From NCBI RefSeq assembly GCF_026625125.1, contig NZ_CP113097.1, positions 434,001-498,000 of the forward strand: a stretch of DNA of 64,000 bases, read 5' to 3'. This DNA comes from Pseudomonas putida (lineage in GTDB: Bacteria > Pseudomonadota > Gammaproteobacteria > Pseudomonadales > Pseudomonadaceae). Positions 38,739 through 47,611 of the stretch are shown here, one piece after another (positions within the stretch are counted from its first letter, which is position 1; each line of letters begins with the position of its first letter). Made by a program: the position numbers and the translations under genes. The notes below the pieces were generated by a model. The model was not told the DNA's origin. It saw only the letters and a program-made list of their open reading frames with translations, and did not search any database.

Positions 38739-40631
38739 TCAGATCCGGAAACTCCCCACCAGATGCTTCAACCGCTCGACCTGGTGTTCAAGGTCGGTGC
38801 AGGCACGCAACGTGCTCTGGAGGTTCTGCACCCCTTCCTGATTCAGCGTATTGATCTCGGTGATGTCGACATTGATCGACTCGACCACCGCCGTCTGCTC
38901 CTCGGTAGCAGTAGCCACTGACTGGTTCATGCCATCGATTTCGCCAATGCGCTGGGTCACGCTGCCCAGGCGCGCACCCGCCTGGTTGGCGATCCCGACG
39001 CTCTGGTCGCTGTGTTCACGGCTCTGGTTCATGGTGCTGACGGCCATCTGTGCACCGGCCTGCAATTCTTCGATCAGGCGCTGAACCTGCTGCGCCGACT
39101 CTTGGGTGCGGTGCGCCAGGTTGCGGACCTCGTCGGCGACCACGGCAAAACCTCGCCCGGCTTCACCGGCACGGGCTGCCTCGATCGCGGCATTGAGTGC
39201 CAGCAGGTTGGTCTGTTGGGAAATGCCGCTGATTACATCGAGAATCTGCCCGATGTTGGCGGTGTGGGCATTGAGCGTTTCAATGTTGCCGCATGAATCG
39301 CTGATGCGCGCCGACAGCTGGTTCATCACGTCGATGGTGCGCCCGACCACCTGCTGGCCGTCCTCGGCCAGGCCGCGTGCCTCACTGGAATGTTGCGAGG
39401 CCAGCGCTGCGTTCTGGGCGATCTCCTGGGCTGCGGCACCCAGCTGGTTGATGGCCGCGGCCACGCTGTTGGTGCGGCTGGACTGCTGGTCGGCGTTGCA
39501 GATCGAGGCATTCGAGGCGCTCACTACCTGCGTGGCTACCGCATTGACCTGGCCAGTGGCCGAGGCCACTTCGCGGATCGACTCATGAATGCGCTCGACG
39601 AAACGGTTGAATGACTGGGCAAGGCTGCCGAACTCGTCCTGCGCGTGGATGGCCAGGCGCCGGGTCAGGTCGCCTTCGCCTTCGGCAATGTCATGCATGG
39701 CCCGGCCCATCAGGTGCAACGGCTCCATCAGCACGCGGATCAGCAGGCCGAGCAGGGCGATGATGACCAGTATCGCGATCATCGTAGCGACGATGGCCGA
39801 GGTTCGCAGCTCGCCGAGCATGGCGAAGGCCGCGTCCTGATCGACCACCAGCGCCACATACCAGTCCGCCGAGGGCACGCCGTCGACGTGGGTGAAGCTG
39901 ATGAACTGCTTGCGTCCATCGAGCACCACTTCTTCAAGGCCGCTGCTGATGTGCGGCGTGTTGTCCGGGTAGACATCCGCCAAGGTCTTGAGCGCCAGGT
40001 CGGCCTTGGGGTGGATCAGAATCTTGCCCTCGCCGTTGACGATGAAGGCGTGGCCGTGGCCATCGAAGTCGAGGGTATTGATCAGGTTGCTGATGGTTTG
40101 CAGGTCGGTGTCCACGCCGCTGACGCCTATCAGCCGGCCCCCTTGCTGCACGGGAGCGGCCAGGGTGATGACCAGCTTGCCGGCGGAAGCCGAAATGTAC
40201 GGCTCGGTCACGATGGTCTGGCTGCCTGCACTGGCTGCCTTGTACCAGCCGCGCGCACGAGGGTCGTAGTCGGCGGCGCGGTTGCCGGCCGGCACCGACA
40301 GCATGCTGCCGTCCTGGCCACCGAAATAGGTGAGCTGGAAATTGCTGGCGTATACCGGCAGCGCCAGGCTTCTGTCGAGGCTGGTCTTGCCCGGGCCATC
40401 GACGGCAATCTGCTGTGCCAGCGAGGCCAGCAGCTGAACGCGGCTGTCGAGCCAGGTGCGGATGTTGCCTGCGGTGAGGCGGCCGAGGTCCTGCAGGTTG
40501 GCCTGGGTATCGCTGCGCAGGGACTGGCGTTGGCGGTAGTCGTTGAACAGCACGAAACAGGTAAAGGCGACGGCCACCACCAGGGCGGCGGCCAGCAGGA
40601 TCTTGTGGCTGAACTTGAGATTCTTGGTCAT
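38739..40631 (-). CDS. Methyl-accepting chemotaxis protein with dCACHE sensor
   Basis: A 630-residue chemoreceptor. TM1 is at about residues 10-30 ([19 protein letters not shown]). A periplasmic double-CACHE domain runs to about 275, with [12 protein letters not shown] and [16 protein letters not shown]2 is at about 280-305, followed by HAMP ([20 protein letters not shown]) and the signalling hairpin tip [20 protein letters not shown]. The C-terminus has no CheR-docking pentapeptide. The R-x-R-x-W-Y pocket is partly like amino-acid sensors, but the usual Asp after EPY is Ser, so the ligand is uncertain. The ATG at 40631 is chosen over one 24 bases upstream because it begins the TM1 leader. 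Confidence 0.9.
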   Translation of the reverse strand: MTKNLKFSHKILLAAALVVAVAFTCFVLFNDYRQRQSLRSDTQANLQDLGRLTAGNIRTWLDSRVQLLASLAQQIAVDGPGKTSLDRSLALPVYASNFQLTYFGGQDGSMLSVPAGNRAADYDPRARGWYKAASAGSQTIVTEPYISASAGKLVITLAAPVQQGGRLIGVSGVDTDLQTISNLINTLDFDGHGHAFIVNGEGKILIHPKADLALKTLADVYPDNTPHISSGLEEVVLDGRKQFISFTHVDGVPSADWYVALVVDQDAAFAMLGELRTSAIVATMIAILVIIALLGLLIRVLMEPLHLMGRAMHDIAEGEGDLTRRLAIHAQDEFGSLAQSFNRFVERIHESIREVASATGQVNAVATQVVSASNASICNADQQSSRTNSVAAAINQLGAAAQEIAQNAALASQHSSEARGLAEDGQQVVGRTIDVMNQLSARISDSCGNIETLNAHTANIGQILDVISGISQQTNLLALNAAIEAARAGEAGRGFAVVADEVRNLAHRTQESAQQVQRLIEELQAGAQMAVSTMNQSREHSDQSVGIANQAGARLGSVTQRIGEIDGMNQSVATATEEQTAVVESINVDITEINTLNQEGVQNLQSTLRACTDLEHQVERLKHLVGSFRI

Positions 40632-40854
40632 TTTTTTGGGGTCTGCACAAGGCAAGGCAAAGGAGTGCTGCGATCACGCGTCACAGCGTGCTCGCTGTGT
40701 CGACTCGCCATGGCAAAACATTAATCGTTTGCGCAGCGCCCGCCGACCAATGGTGTGGAACGAAAAGGGCATGGCAGGGAACCAGGGACCGTTTTTCCCG
40801 TCGAAGGTCCCTGCAGGCCTCTCGCCTGTGCCCACCATTCAGGAGTGTTCCTTC

Positions 40855-41109
40855 ATGTCGTTGCGTTCCCTCGCCCTGTTGTCCCTGTGCGTCATCCTGA
40901 CTGCGTGCAGCAAGATCAACCAGGAAAACTATTCCAAGCTCAAGGCCGGCATGAACAAGGCCGAGGTCGAGCAACTGCTCGGCACGCCCACCGAGTGCTC
41001 TGGCGCACTGGGCATGAGCAGCTGTACCTGGGGGGACGAAAAGAGCTTCATCAGCGTGCAATACGCGGCCGATAAGGTACTGATGTATTCAGGGCAGGGC
41101 CTCAAATGA
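40855..41109 (+). CDS. Small lipoprotein, SmpA/DUF3862-like
   Basis: An 84-residue lipoprotein: signal MSLRSLALLSLCVILTAC with lipobox LTAC. A small SmpA/OmlA-like fold follows (NYSKLKAGMNKAEVEQLLGT, then a Cys pair in TECSGALGMSSCTWGD and ISVQYAADKVLMYSGQGL). The KLKAGMNKAEVEQLLG motif is typical of BamE-like domains. The role is unknown. AGGAG lies before the ATG. Its stop overlaps the start of the lipocalin gene (ATGA at 41106-41109), so the two are coupled. Confidence 0.8.
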   Translation: MSLRSLALLSLCVILTACSKINQENYSKLKAGMNKAEVEQLLGTPTECSGALGMSSCTWGDEKSFISVQYAADKVLMYSGQGLK

Positions 41110-41678
41110 CGCGTCTGCACCTGCTGCTGGGGTTGTGCCTGGTGATGCTGTTGGGTGGCTGCGCCACGTCGGCCAATGACCCGCTGGCGCCCAAGACCGC
41201 CGGCAATGTCGACCTCAAGCGCTATCAGGGCAAATGGTACGAGCTGGCGCGCTTGCCGATGCCGTACCAGAGCGAGTGCGCCCAGTCCGAAGCGCATTAC
41301 AACCTCAAGCCTGATGGCTCGTACGGCGTGCTGAACCGCTGCCGCACGATGGGTGACGAGTGGCTGCGCGCCGAGGGGCATGCCAACATCCAGCAGCCGG
41401 GGCATACCGACAGGTTGTGGGTGGAGTTCGACAACTGGTTCACCCGCCTGGTCCCTGGCCTGACCAAGGGGGAGTACTGGATCCTGTACGTGGACGACCA
41501 CTACCGCTCGGCGATCGTCGGCAGCCCTGACCGCAAGTACCTTTGGATCCTGTCGCGTACACCGACCCTGCCGGCATGGGAGCGCGAGAGCCTGCTGGCC
41601 AAGGCCCGTCAGCAGGGCTACGACACCAGCCGGCTGATCTGGCGAATGGCGGACAAGCAGATCGTGCAGATGCATTGA
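41106..41678 (+). CDS. blc: Outer-membrane lipocalin Blc
   Basis: A 190-residue bacterial lipocalin lipoprotein. The signal ends LLGGCATSA (lipobox LGGC). The lipocalin signature KRYQGKWYELARLPMPYQ, the strand ANIQQPGHTDRLWVEF and YWILYVDDHYRSAIVGSPDR follow, with the closing LWILSRTPTL. It binds lipids or fatty acids and is thought to help membrane maintenance. It is coupled to the preceding small lipoprotein by a 4-bp overlap and is followed by a GC-rich hairpin. Confidence 0.93.
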   Translation: MTRLHLLLGLCLVMLLGGCATSANDPLAPKTAGNVDLKRYQGKWYELARLPMPYQSECAQSEAHYNLKPDGSYGVLNRCRTMGDEWLRAEGHANIQQPGHTDRLWVEFDNWFTRLVPGLTKGEYWILYVDDHYRSAIVGSPDRKYLWILSRTPTLPAWERESLLAKARQQGYDTSRLIWRMADKQIVQMH

Positions 41679-41684
41679 GGGCAT

Positions 41685-41704
41685 AGGGGCCGCGTTGCGG
41701 CCCT
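41685..41704. terminator. Hairpin between blc and hutF
   Basis: AGGGGCCGC-gtt-GCGGCCCT, a GC-rich stem with one unpaired G, between the convergent blc and hutF stops. Confidence 0.55.
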
Positions 41705-41710
41705 CTGTCG

Positions 41711-43075
41711 TCAGCCCAACAGCTGTCGCAACACCTCGACAAACGCCCGAGCGCTTTCTTCCTCCTGCCCGTGCCGCCCCTGGCGCACCACCCACTGCCC
41801 GTTGACCATCACATCGCGCACCTGGCGGTCGCCACCGGCAAACAGCCAGCGGTTGAGAATTGCATCTTCGTCGGCCGTGGCGATATACGGGTCTTGCCCA
41901 TCGAGCACCAGCCAGTCGGCACGTTTGCCCACGGCCAGCGCCCCCACAGGCTGCCCGACTGCCTGAGCCCCACCCATCAGCGCCGCGTCATACAGCGTAC
42001 GGCCGACCCTCGGCTGATCGTCGCGATAAAGCCGGTTGCGCCGTTGGTCACGAAGGCGCTGGCCATATTCCAGCCAGCGCAGCTCTTCGACCACGCTCAG
42101 TGAGACATGGCTGTCAGAGCCGATCCCCATCCGGCCACCCTGGCTCAGGTAGTCCACCGCCGGGAAAATCCCGTCACCCAGGTTGGCTTCGGTGGTCAGG
42201 CACAACCCGGCCACCGCGCCACTGCTGGCCATGGCTGCCACTTCGTCAGCCTGCGCGTGGGTGGCGTGTACCAGGCACCAGCGCGGATCGACCTGCACAT
42301 GCTCATACAGCCACTGCAATGGGCGCAGGCCGCTCCAGGCCAGGCAGTCGTCGACTTCCTTCTGTTGCTCGGCGATATGAATGTGGATTGGACATTGCTG
42401 ATCGCCTGCTGCCAACACCTGGGCGATCTGCCCTGGCGTCACCGCCCGCAGTGAGTGGAAGCACAAGCCCAGCTGCTGCGCGGGTTGTGCGGCGACCGTC
42501 GCTGCGAGTTGCGCGTGCAGTTGCAGGTACTGCTCGGTGGAATTGATGAAGCGCCGCTGCCCCTGGTTGGGTGGCTGGCCACCGAAGCCGGCATGGCTGT
42601 ACAGCACCGGCAGCAGGGTCAGGCCGATACCGCTGCTGGCCGCCGCCGCGCTGATGCGCCGGGACAGCTCGGTTGGGTCGTCATAGGCCTTGCCCGCCGG
42701 GTCATGGTGCACGTAGTGAAACTCGGCCACCGAGGTGTAGCCGGCCTTGAGCATCTCGATGTAGAGCTGACGGGCGATGACCTGCAGTTGCTCGGGGGTG
42801 ATTTTGCCGACCAGGCGATACATCAGTTCGCGCCAGGTCCAGAAGCTGTCGTTGGGATTGCCCGCCACTTCGGCCAGGCCGGCCATCGCGCGCTGGAACG
42901 CGTGCGAGTGCAGGTTGGGCATGCCGGGCAGTACCGGCCCTTTGAGGTGTTCGGCGCCCTCGGCCGTAGCATCGGCCTGGACCCCCACCAGATGACCCTC
43001 GGCGGCCACCTCCAGGCGGACATTGTGGGCCCAACCGGTGGGTAGCAGGGCACGTTCGGCGTAGTAGGCGGGCAT
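41711..43075 (-). CDS. hutF: Formimidoylglutamate deiminase HutF
   Basis: A 454-residue amidohydrolase that deiminates N-formimino-L-glutamate to N-formyl-L-glutamate and ammonia, step four of the five-step histidine pathway. Metal ligands are in PGMPNLHSHAFQRAMAGLAE near residue 58, HIHIAEQQKEVDDC and LVHATHAQADEV, and the Asp in GIGSDSHVSLSVVEELR. The start at 43075 (MPAYYAERALL) matches family N-termini; an upstream Met would place coding sequence over the HutC operator. It is divergent from hutC. Confidence 0.94.
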   Translation of the reverse strand: MPAYYAERALLPTGWAHNVRLEVAAEGHLVGVQADATAEGAEHLKGPVLPGMPNLHSHAFQRAMAGLAEVAGNPNDSFWTWRELMYRLVGKITPEQLQVIARQLYIEMLKAGYTSVAEFHYVHHDPAGKAYDDPTELSRRISAAAASSGIGLTLLPVLYSHAGFGGQPPNQGQRRFINSTEQYLQLHAQLAATVAAQPAQQLGLCFHSLRAVTPGQIAQVLAAGDQQCPIHIHIAEQQKEVDDCLAWSGLRPLQWLYEHVQVDPRWCLVHATHAQADEVAAMASSGAVAGLCLTTEANLGDGIFPAVDYLSQGGRMGIGSDSHVSLSVVEELRWLEYGQRLRDQRRNRLYRDDQPRVGRTLYDAALMGGAQAVGQPVGALAVGKRADWLVLDGQDPYIATADEDAILNRWLFAGGDRQVRDVMVNGQWVVRQGRHGQEEESARAFVEVLRQLLG

Positions 43076-43098
43076 TGCGCTATCCTGTGAGTGTTCAG

Positions 43099-43116
43099 CT
43101 TGTATATACATATACA
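43099..43116. promoter_or_regulatory. HutC operator in the hutF-hutC gap
   Basis: TGTATA-N4-TATACA at 43101-43116 is a perfect inverted repeat, and CTTGTATATACATA at 43099-43112 resembles the hutU operator CTTGTATGTACAAG. It lies 24 bp before the hutF start and 67 bp before hutC. HutC therefore probably represses hutF and itself. Confidence 0.75.
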
Positions 43117-43132
43117 GCCGTTTGCCTGCCGG
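43117..43132 (-). promoter_or_regulatory. Weak sigma-54-like promoter for hutF
   Basis: Read leftward, CGGCAGGCAAACGGC keeps GG and GC at -24/-12 spacing but lacks the flanking T residues. It predicts a start near 43106, inside the HutC operator, the same layout as hutU. A sigma-70 promoter is an alternative. Confidence 0.3.
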
Positions 43133-43182
43133 GTAAACTGCGGCAAGCTACCGTTCATTCATTCCGCACAAGGATCCACGCC

Positions 43183-43929
43183 GTGCCGACACCTCCTGTC
43201 CCCGCGCTGGTCGCCCCGATGGGCGAGGGCCCGGCGCCGTTGTACGCCCGGGTCAAGCAGATGATCATCCAGCAGATCGAAAGTGGCAGCTGGCCCCCGC
43301 ATCACCGGGTGCCGTCAGAGAGCGAACTGGTCAGCCAGCTTGGCTTCAGCCGCATGACCATCAACCGTGCGTTGCGCGAGCTCACGGCTGATGGGCTGCT
43401 GGTGCGGATGCAGGGCGTCGGCACTTTCGTTGCCGAACCCAAGACCCAGTCGGCGCTGTTCGAAGTTCACAACATTGCCGACGAAATCGCCGCGCGTGGC
43501 CATCAGCATAGCTGCCAGGTGATCACCTTGGCCGAGGAAACGGCCGGTTCCGAGCGCGCGCTGGCCCTGGACATGCGTGAAGGTCAGCGAGTGTTCCATT
43601 CGCTGATCGTGCATTACGAAAACGGCGTGCCGGTGCAGATCGAGGATCGCTACGTCAACGCGCAGATCGCTCCAGACTACCTCAAGCAGGACTTTACCCT
43701 GCAGACGCCCTACGCCTACCTGTCGCAGGTGGCGCCGCTGACGGAGGGCGAGCATGTGGTAGAGGCCATCCTTGCCGAGCCTGACGAATGCCAACTGTTG
43801 ACGATCGAGCGTGGCGAGCCTTGCCTGCTGATCCGTCGCCGTACCTGGTCCGGGCGTCAGCCGGTGACCGCAGCGCGCCTGATCCATCCGGGGTCTCGTC
43901 ATCGTCTGGAAGGGCGTTTCAGCAAATGA
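43183..43929 (+). CDS. hutC: Histidine utilisation repressor HutC (GntR family)
   Basis: A 248-residue repressor induced by urocanate. The N-terminal winged helix (about 22-85) has LYARVKQMIIQQIESGSWPP and SELVSQLGFSRMTINRALRE. A UTRA ligand domain follows (about 100-245, FEVHNIADEIAARGHQHS, FHSLIVHYENGVPVQIEDRY). The GTG at 43183 (AAGGA upstream) gives the usual HutC length; earlier in-frame Met codons would read through the operator. Its stop overlaps the hutD start (ATGA, 43926-43929). Confidence 0.94.
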   Translation: MPTPPVPALVAPMGEGPAPLYARVKQMIIQQIESGSWPPHHRVPSESELVSQLGFSRMTINRALRELTADGLLVRMQGVGTFVAEPKTQSALFEVHNIADEIAARGHQHSCQVITLAEETAGSERALALDMREGQRVFHSLIVHYENGVPVQIEDRYVNAQIAPDYLKQDFTLQTPYAYLSQVAPLTEGEHVVEAILAEPDECQLLTIERGEPCLLIRRRTWSGRQPVTAARLIHPGSRHRLEGRFSK

Positions 43930-44498
43930 GGCAGATACACTGGTTGCACGCCGAAGAGTACCCGCGCATGCCGTGGAAGAACGGTGGCGGGTTTACCGAA
44001 GAAATCACCCGCGATACCGGCGATGGGCTTGATGGCTTCGGTTGGCGGCTGTCGATTGCCGACATTGAGGCGTCCGGCGGTTTTTCGAGCTTTGCCGGCT
44101 ACCAACGCATCATCACCGTGCTGCAGGGCGATGGCATGCGTTTGACGGTGGACGGCGAGTCCAGCCGGCCGCTGTTGCCCTTCGATGCCTATGCCTTCAG
44201 TGGTGAAAGCCAAGTGAACTGTAGTCTGCTGGGCGGGCCGATTCGCGATTTCAACCTGATCTATGCGCCTGGGCGTTACCGCGCCCGGCTGCAATGGTTC
44301 AACGGTGGCAGCCGGCTGCTCAGTGCGGCCAGCACCGTGCTCGTGTTCAGTGGCCAGGCGCAATTGCAGGCGAGCATCGATGGGCAACTGCAGCCGCCAT
44401 TGGGGTTGTACGACTGCTTGCAGGTGAGCGAAAACACCCGCCTGCAGGAGATTGATGTGCTCGGGCGCTGCTGCGTGATCGAGCTGTCCCCTCTATAA
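43926..44498 (+). CDS. hutD: HutD family cupin protein
   Basis: A 190-residue bicupin-like protein of the HutD/Ves family. It starts MRQIHWLHAEEYPRMPWKNG, with GGGFTEEITR, GFGWRLSIADIEASGGFSSF and GGPIRDFNLIYAPGRYRARL as family motifs. HutD is thought to tune hut expression, possibly by controlling urocanate or related inducer levels; the biochemical activity is not settled. It is coupled to hutC by a 4-bp overlap. Confidence 0.92.
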   Translation: MRQIHWLHAEEYPRMPWKNGGGFTEEITRDTGDGLDGFGWRLSIADIEASGGFSSFAGYQRIITVLQGDGMRLTVDGESSRPLLPFDAYAFSGESQVNCSLLGGPIRDFNLIYAPGRYRARLQWFNGGSRLLSAASTVLVFSGQAQLQASIDGQLQPPLGLYDCLQVSENTRLQEIDVLGRCCVIELSPL

Positions 44499-44567
44499 GT
44501 GGATGTAGTGGCCCTGATCCGCCGGCTTGCAGGCGACAGGGCCATTGCAATCGGTCGAGAGTAACCT

Positions 44568-44599
44568 GGTAACGCTTCCAAACGGAGCAGTCTGTTACC
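44568..44599. promoter_or_regulatory. Candidate activator site upstream of hutU
   Basis: GGTAAC-N20-GTTACC is an inverted repeat about 188 bp upstream of the predicted hutU start, preceded by another GTAACC at 44561. The distance suits a sigma-54 enhancer protein such as CbrB or NtrC, but the half-site arrangement does not clearly match either. The rest of 44499-44745 shows no other strong element. Confidence 0.35.
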
Positions 44600-44745
44600 G
44601 AACGCCCCAGGATGGCGCAATGCCGTCCAGTGTGAAAAACGTCTGGTTTTTACCCCACCAAAGCTTTTCTTCTTGCTCTGAGCCCTTGACGTGCATGGGC
44701 TGCAACCTGTTTTCAGCGTCCTCGTCGAGGCGCTGTCAGGCAACT

Positions 44746-44761
44746 TGGCAATTCAATTGCA
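44746..44761 (+). promoter_or_regulatory. Sigma-54 promoter of the hutU operon
   Basis: TGGCAATTCAATTGCA has GG and GC at exact -24/-12 spacing and strong flanks (TTGGCA, TTGC). The predicted start is near 44771, leaving a leader of about 76 bases before hutU. Sigma-54 control of hut is known in pseudomonads. Confidence 0.8.
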
Positions 44762-44765
44762 TATG

Positions 44766-44779
44766 CTTGTATGTACAAG
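44766..44779. promoter_or_regulatory. HutC operator overlapping the hutU start site
   Basis: CTTGTA-tg-TACAAG is a perfect inverted repeat five bases downstream of the -12 element, covering the predicted transcription start. A bound repressor here would block open complex formation or escape. Confidence 0.8.
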
Positions 44780-44846
44780 TAAAGCCAAGTGCGCGATCGT
44801 GGATAGGCCGTCCCCTTCGCGCTGTAAGCATCCGAGGAGCACTTTC

Positions 44847-46526
44847 GTGACTGACAACAAGCTGAACAAATTTCGTGATGTCGAAATCCGCGCCCCGCGC
44901 GGCAACAAGCTGACGGCCAAAAGCTGGCTGACCGAAGCGCCGCTGCGCATGTTGATGAACAACCTCGATCCACAGGTTGCCGAAAATCCGAAAGAGCTGG
45001 TGGTGTATGGCGGCATTGGCCGCGCCGCGCGCAACTGGGCCTGCTACGACAAGATCGTCGAGAGCCTGACCAACCTGAACGACGATGAAACCCTGCTGGT
45101 GCAGTCGGGCAAGCCGGTCGGCGTATTCAAGACCCACGCTAACGCCCCGCGCGTGCTGATCGCCAACTCCAACCTGGTACCGCACTGGGCCAACTGGGAG
45201 CACTTCAACGAACTGGATGCCAAGGGCCTTGCCATGTACGGGCAGATGACCGCCGGCAGTTGGATCTACATCGGCAGCCAGGGCATCGTTCAGGGCACCT
45301 ACGAAACCTTCGTCGAAGCCGGTCGCCAGCACTACGGCGGCAGCCTCAAGGGCAAGTGGGTACTGACGGCAGGCCTGGGCGGCATGGGCGGCGCCCAGCC
45401 ACTGGCTGCAACCTTGGCGGGTGCCTGCTCGCTGAACATCGAGTGCCAACAGAGCCGCATCGACTTCCGCCTGCAGACGCGGTACGTCGACGAGCAGGCT
45501 AGCGATCTCGACGACGCCTTGGCGCGTATCGCCAAGTACACTGGCGAAGGCAAGGCCATCTCCATCGCCCTGCATGGCAACGCTGCCGAAATCCTGCCTG
45601 AGCTGGTCAAGCGTGGCGTGCGCCCGGACATGGTCACTGACCAGACCAGTGCCCATGACCCGCTCAATGGCTACCTGCCAGCGGGTTGGACCTGGGAGCA
45701 GTATCGTGACCGCGCCCAGACCGAACCGGCGGCTGTGGTCAAGGCCGCCAAGCAGTCCATGGCCGTGCATGTGCAAGCCATGCTCGACTTCCAGAGCCAG
45801 GGTATTCCGACCTTCGATTACGGCAACAACATCCGCCAGATGGCCAAGGAAGAAGGGGTCGCCAACGCCTTTGACTTCCCAGGCTTCGTCCCTGCCTATA
45901 TCCGCCCGCTGTTCTGTCGCGGTATCGGCCCGTTCCGCTGGGCGGCGCTGTCGGGTGATGCCGAGGACATCTACAAGACCGACGCCAAGGTCAAGGCGCT
46001 GATCCCGGATGACGCCCACCTGCACCGCTGGCTGGACATGGCCCGCGAACGCATCAGCTTCCAGGGGCTGCCAGCCCGCATCTGTTGGGTCGGCCTGGGC
46101 TTGCGCGCCAAGTTGGGCCTGGCGTTCAACGAGATGGTGCGCAGCGGTGAACTGTCGGCGCCGATCGTCATCGGCCGTGACCACCTGGACTCGGGCTCGG
46201 TGTCCAGCCCCAATCGCGAGACCGAGGCCATGCAGGATGGCTCGGATGCGGTGTCCGACTGGCCACTGCTCAATGCACTGTTGAACACCGCCAGCGGTGC
46301 CACCTGGGTCTCGCTGCACCATGGTGGTGGCGTGGGCATGGGCTTCTCCCAGCACTCTGGCATGGTGATTGTGTGCGACGGTAGCGACGACGCGGCTGAG
46401 CGTATCGCTCGCGTGCTGACCAACGACCCGGCCACCGGTGTGATGCGCCACGCCGATGCCGGCTATCAGATTGCGATCGATTGCGCCAAAGAGCAGGGTC
46501 TGAACCTGCCGATGATCACTGGCTGA
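44847..46526 (+). CDS. hutU: Urocanate hydratase HutU
   Basis: A 559-residue NAD+-dependent urocanase converting urocanate to 4-imidazolone-5-propanoate, step two of the pathway. Characteristic stretches are [19 protein letters not shown] near residue 52, [20 protein letters not shown] near 172 and [19 protein letters not shown] near 409. The NAD-site region [19 protein letters not shown] is near 491. The GTG at 44847 has GAGGAG upstream and gives [19 protein letters not shown]. It is the first gene of the long rightward operon. Confidence 0.96.
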   Translation: MTDNKLNKFRDVEIRAPRGNKLTAKSWLTEAPLRMLMNNLDPQVAENPKELVVYGGIGRAARNWACYDKIVESLTNLNDDETLLVQSGKPVGVFKTHANAPRVLIANSNLVPHWANWEHFNELDAKGLAMYGQMTAGSWIYIGSQGIVQGTYETFVEAGRQHYGGSLKGKWVLTAGLGGMGGAQPLAATLAGACSLNIECQQSRIDFRLQTRYVDEQASDLDDALARIAKYTGEGKAISIALHGNAAEILPELVKRGVRPDMVTDQTSAHDPLNGYLPAGWTWEQYRDRAQTEPAAVVKAAKQSMAVHVQAMLDFQSQGIPTFDYGNNIRQMAKEEGVANAFDFPGFVPAYIRPLFCRGIGPFRWAALSGDAEDIYKTDAKVKALIPDDAHLHRWLDMARERISFQGLPARICWVGLGLRAKLGLAFNEMVRSGELSAPIVIGRDHLDSGSVSSPNRETEAMQDGSDAVSDWPLLNALLNTASGATWVSLHHGGGVGMGFSQHSGMVIVCDGSDDAAERIARVLTNDPATGVMRHADAGYQIAIDCAKEQGLNLPMITG

Positions 46527-46536
46527 CAGCCCCGGT

Positions 46537-46553
46537 GGGCCGCACGGCGGCCC
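46537..46553 (+). terminator. GC hairpin between hutU and hutX
   Basis: GGGCCGC-acg-GCGGCCC, a 7-bp stem 10 bp after the hutU stop. A T-rich stretch (GATTTTTGTTG) follows 9 bp later. It could attenuate read-through into hutXWV, giving more HutU than transporter. Confidence 0.45.
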
Positions 46554-46616
46554 CCAATCGGTGATTTTTGTTGTAAGGACTGCCGATTTCCACTTTCAAG
46601 TTTGGAGCGTCATGCA

Positions 46617-47585
46617 ATGAAAACCAACAAGACCTTGCTTGCCTCGCTGTTCACCCTCGGCCTGCTCGGCGTCACCGGCAGCAGCCAGGCTGCTGGTTGG
46701 TGTGAGTCCGGCAAGCCGATCAAATTCGCCGGCCTGAACTGGGAAAGCGGCATGCTGCTGACTGACGTGATGCAGTTCGTGCTGAAGAACGGCTACGGCT
46801 GTGCAACCGACAGTCTGCCCGGCAACTCCATCACCATGGAGAACGCGCTGGGCACCAATGACATCCAGGTGTTCGCCGAGGAGTGGGTCGGCCGTAGCGA
46901 GGTGTGGAAGAAGGCCGAGGCAGCCGGCAAGGTGGTGGGCGTCGGCGCCCCGGTGGTGGGCGCGCAAGAGGGTTGGTACGTGCCGCGCTATGTGATCGAG
47001 GGTGACGCCAAACGCAAGCTCCAGGCCAAGGCGCCAGACCTCGAAAACGTGGCCGATCTGGCCAGATATGCCAGTGTCTTCAAAGACCAGGAAGAGCCCG
47101 CCAAGGGCCGCTTCTACAATTGCCCGGCCGGTTGGACCTGCGAGCTGGACAACAGCAAGATGCTCAAGGAGTACGGCCTGGAAAGCAGCTATACCAACTT
47201 CCGCCCCGGCACCGGCCCGGCATTGGATGCTGCGGTGTTGTCCAGCTACAAGCGCGGGGAACCCATTCTCTTCTATTACTGGACCCCCACGCCGCTGATG
47301 GGCCAGATCGATCTGGTCAAGCTGCAGGAAAAACAGGGTGTGGACAAGACCGTCTCGATCAAGGTCGGGCTGTCCAAGGTTTTCCACGAACAAGCGCCCG
47401 AGCTGGTCGCTGTGCTGGAGAAGGTCAACATCCCGATCGACCTGCTGAACCAGAACCTGGCGCGCATGACCAAGGAGCGGATCGAGTCGCCGGCACTGGC
47501 CAAGGCATTCCTCAAGGAACATCCTGAAGTCTGGCAGGCATGGGTCAGCGAAGAGGCTGCCAAGAAGATCAACGCGGCGCTTTGA
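46617..47585 (+). CDS. hutX: Histidine ABC transporter, periplasmic substrate-binding protein HutX
   Basis: A 322-residue ProX-like (OpuAC) binding protein with a cleavable signal (LLASLFTLGLLGVTGSSQA, cut near residue 26). The fold motifs are IKFAGLNWESGMLLTDVMQF, IQVFAEEWVGRSEVW, FRPGTGPALDAAVLSSYKRG and PILFYYWTPTPLMGQ. Four Cys residues may form two disulfides. The ProX/choline-binding relationship alone would suggest betaines, but the position inside hut points to histidine or urocanate. GGAG lies nine bases before the ATG at 46617. A tiny out-of-frame ATG-CAA-TGA lies just before it. Confidence 0.9.
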   Translation: MKTNKTLLASLFTLGLLGVTGSSQAAGWCESGKPIKFAGLNWESGMLLTDVMQFVLKNGYGCATDSLPGNSITMENALGTNDIQVFAEEWVGRSEVWKKAEAAGKVVGVGAPVVGAQEGWYVPRYVIEGDAKRKLQAKAPDLENVADLARYASVFKDQEEPAKGRFYNCPAGWTCELDNSKMLKEYGLESSYTNFRPGTGPALDAAVLSSYKRGEPILFYYWTPTPLMGQIDLVKLQEKQGVDKTVSIKVGLSKVFHEQAPELVAVLEKVNIPIDLLNQNLARMTKERIESPALAKAFLKEHPEVWQAWVSEEAAKKINAAL

Positions 47586-47611
47586 GCGTCCTCTGCCGAT
47601 GAGTGGAATTT

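Noticed and set aside
46612..46620. Two-codon minicistron ATG-CAA-TGA before hutX
   Set aside because: It overlaps the hutX start, but so short a frame could arise by chance; no evidence for a regulatory role.
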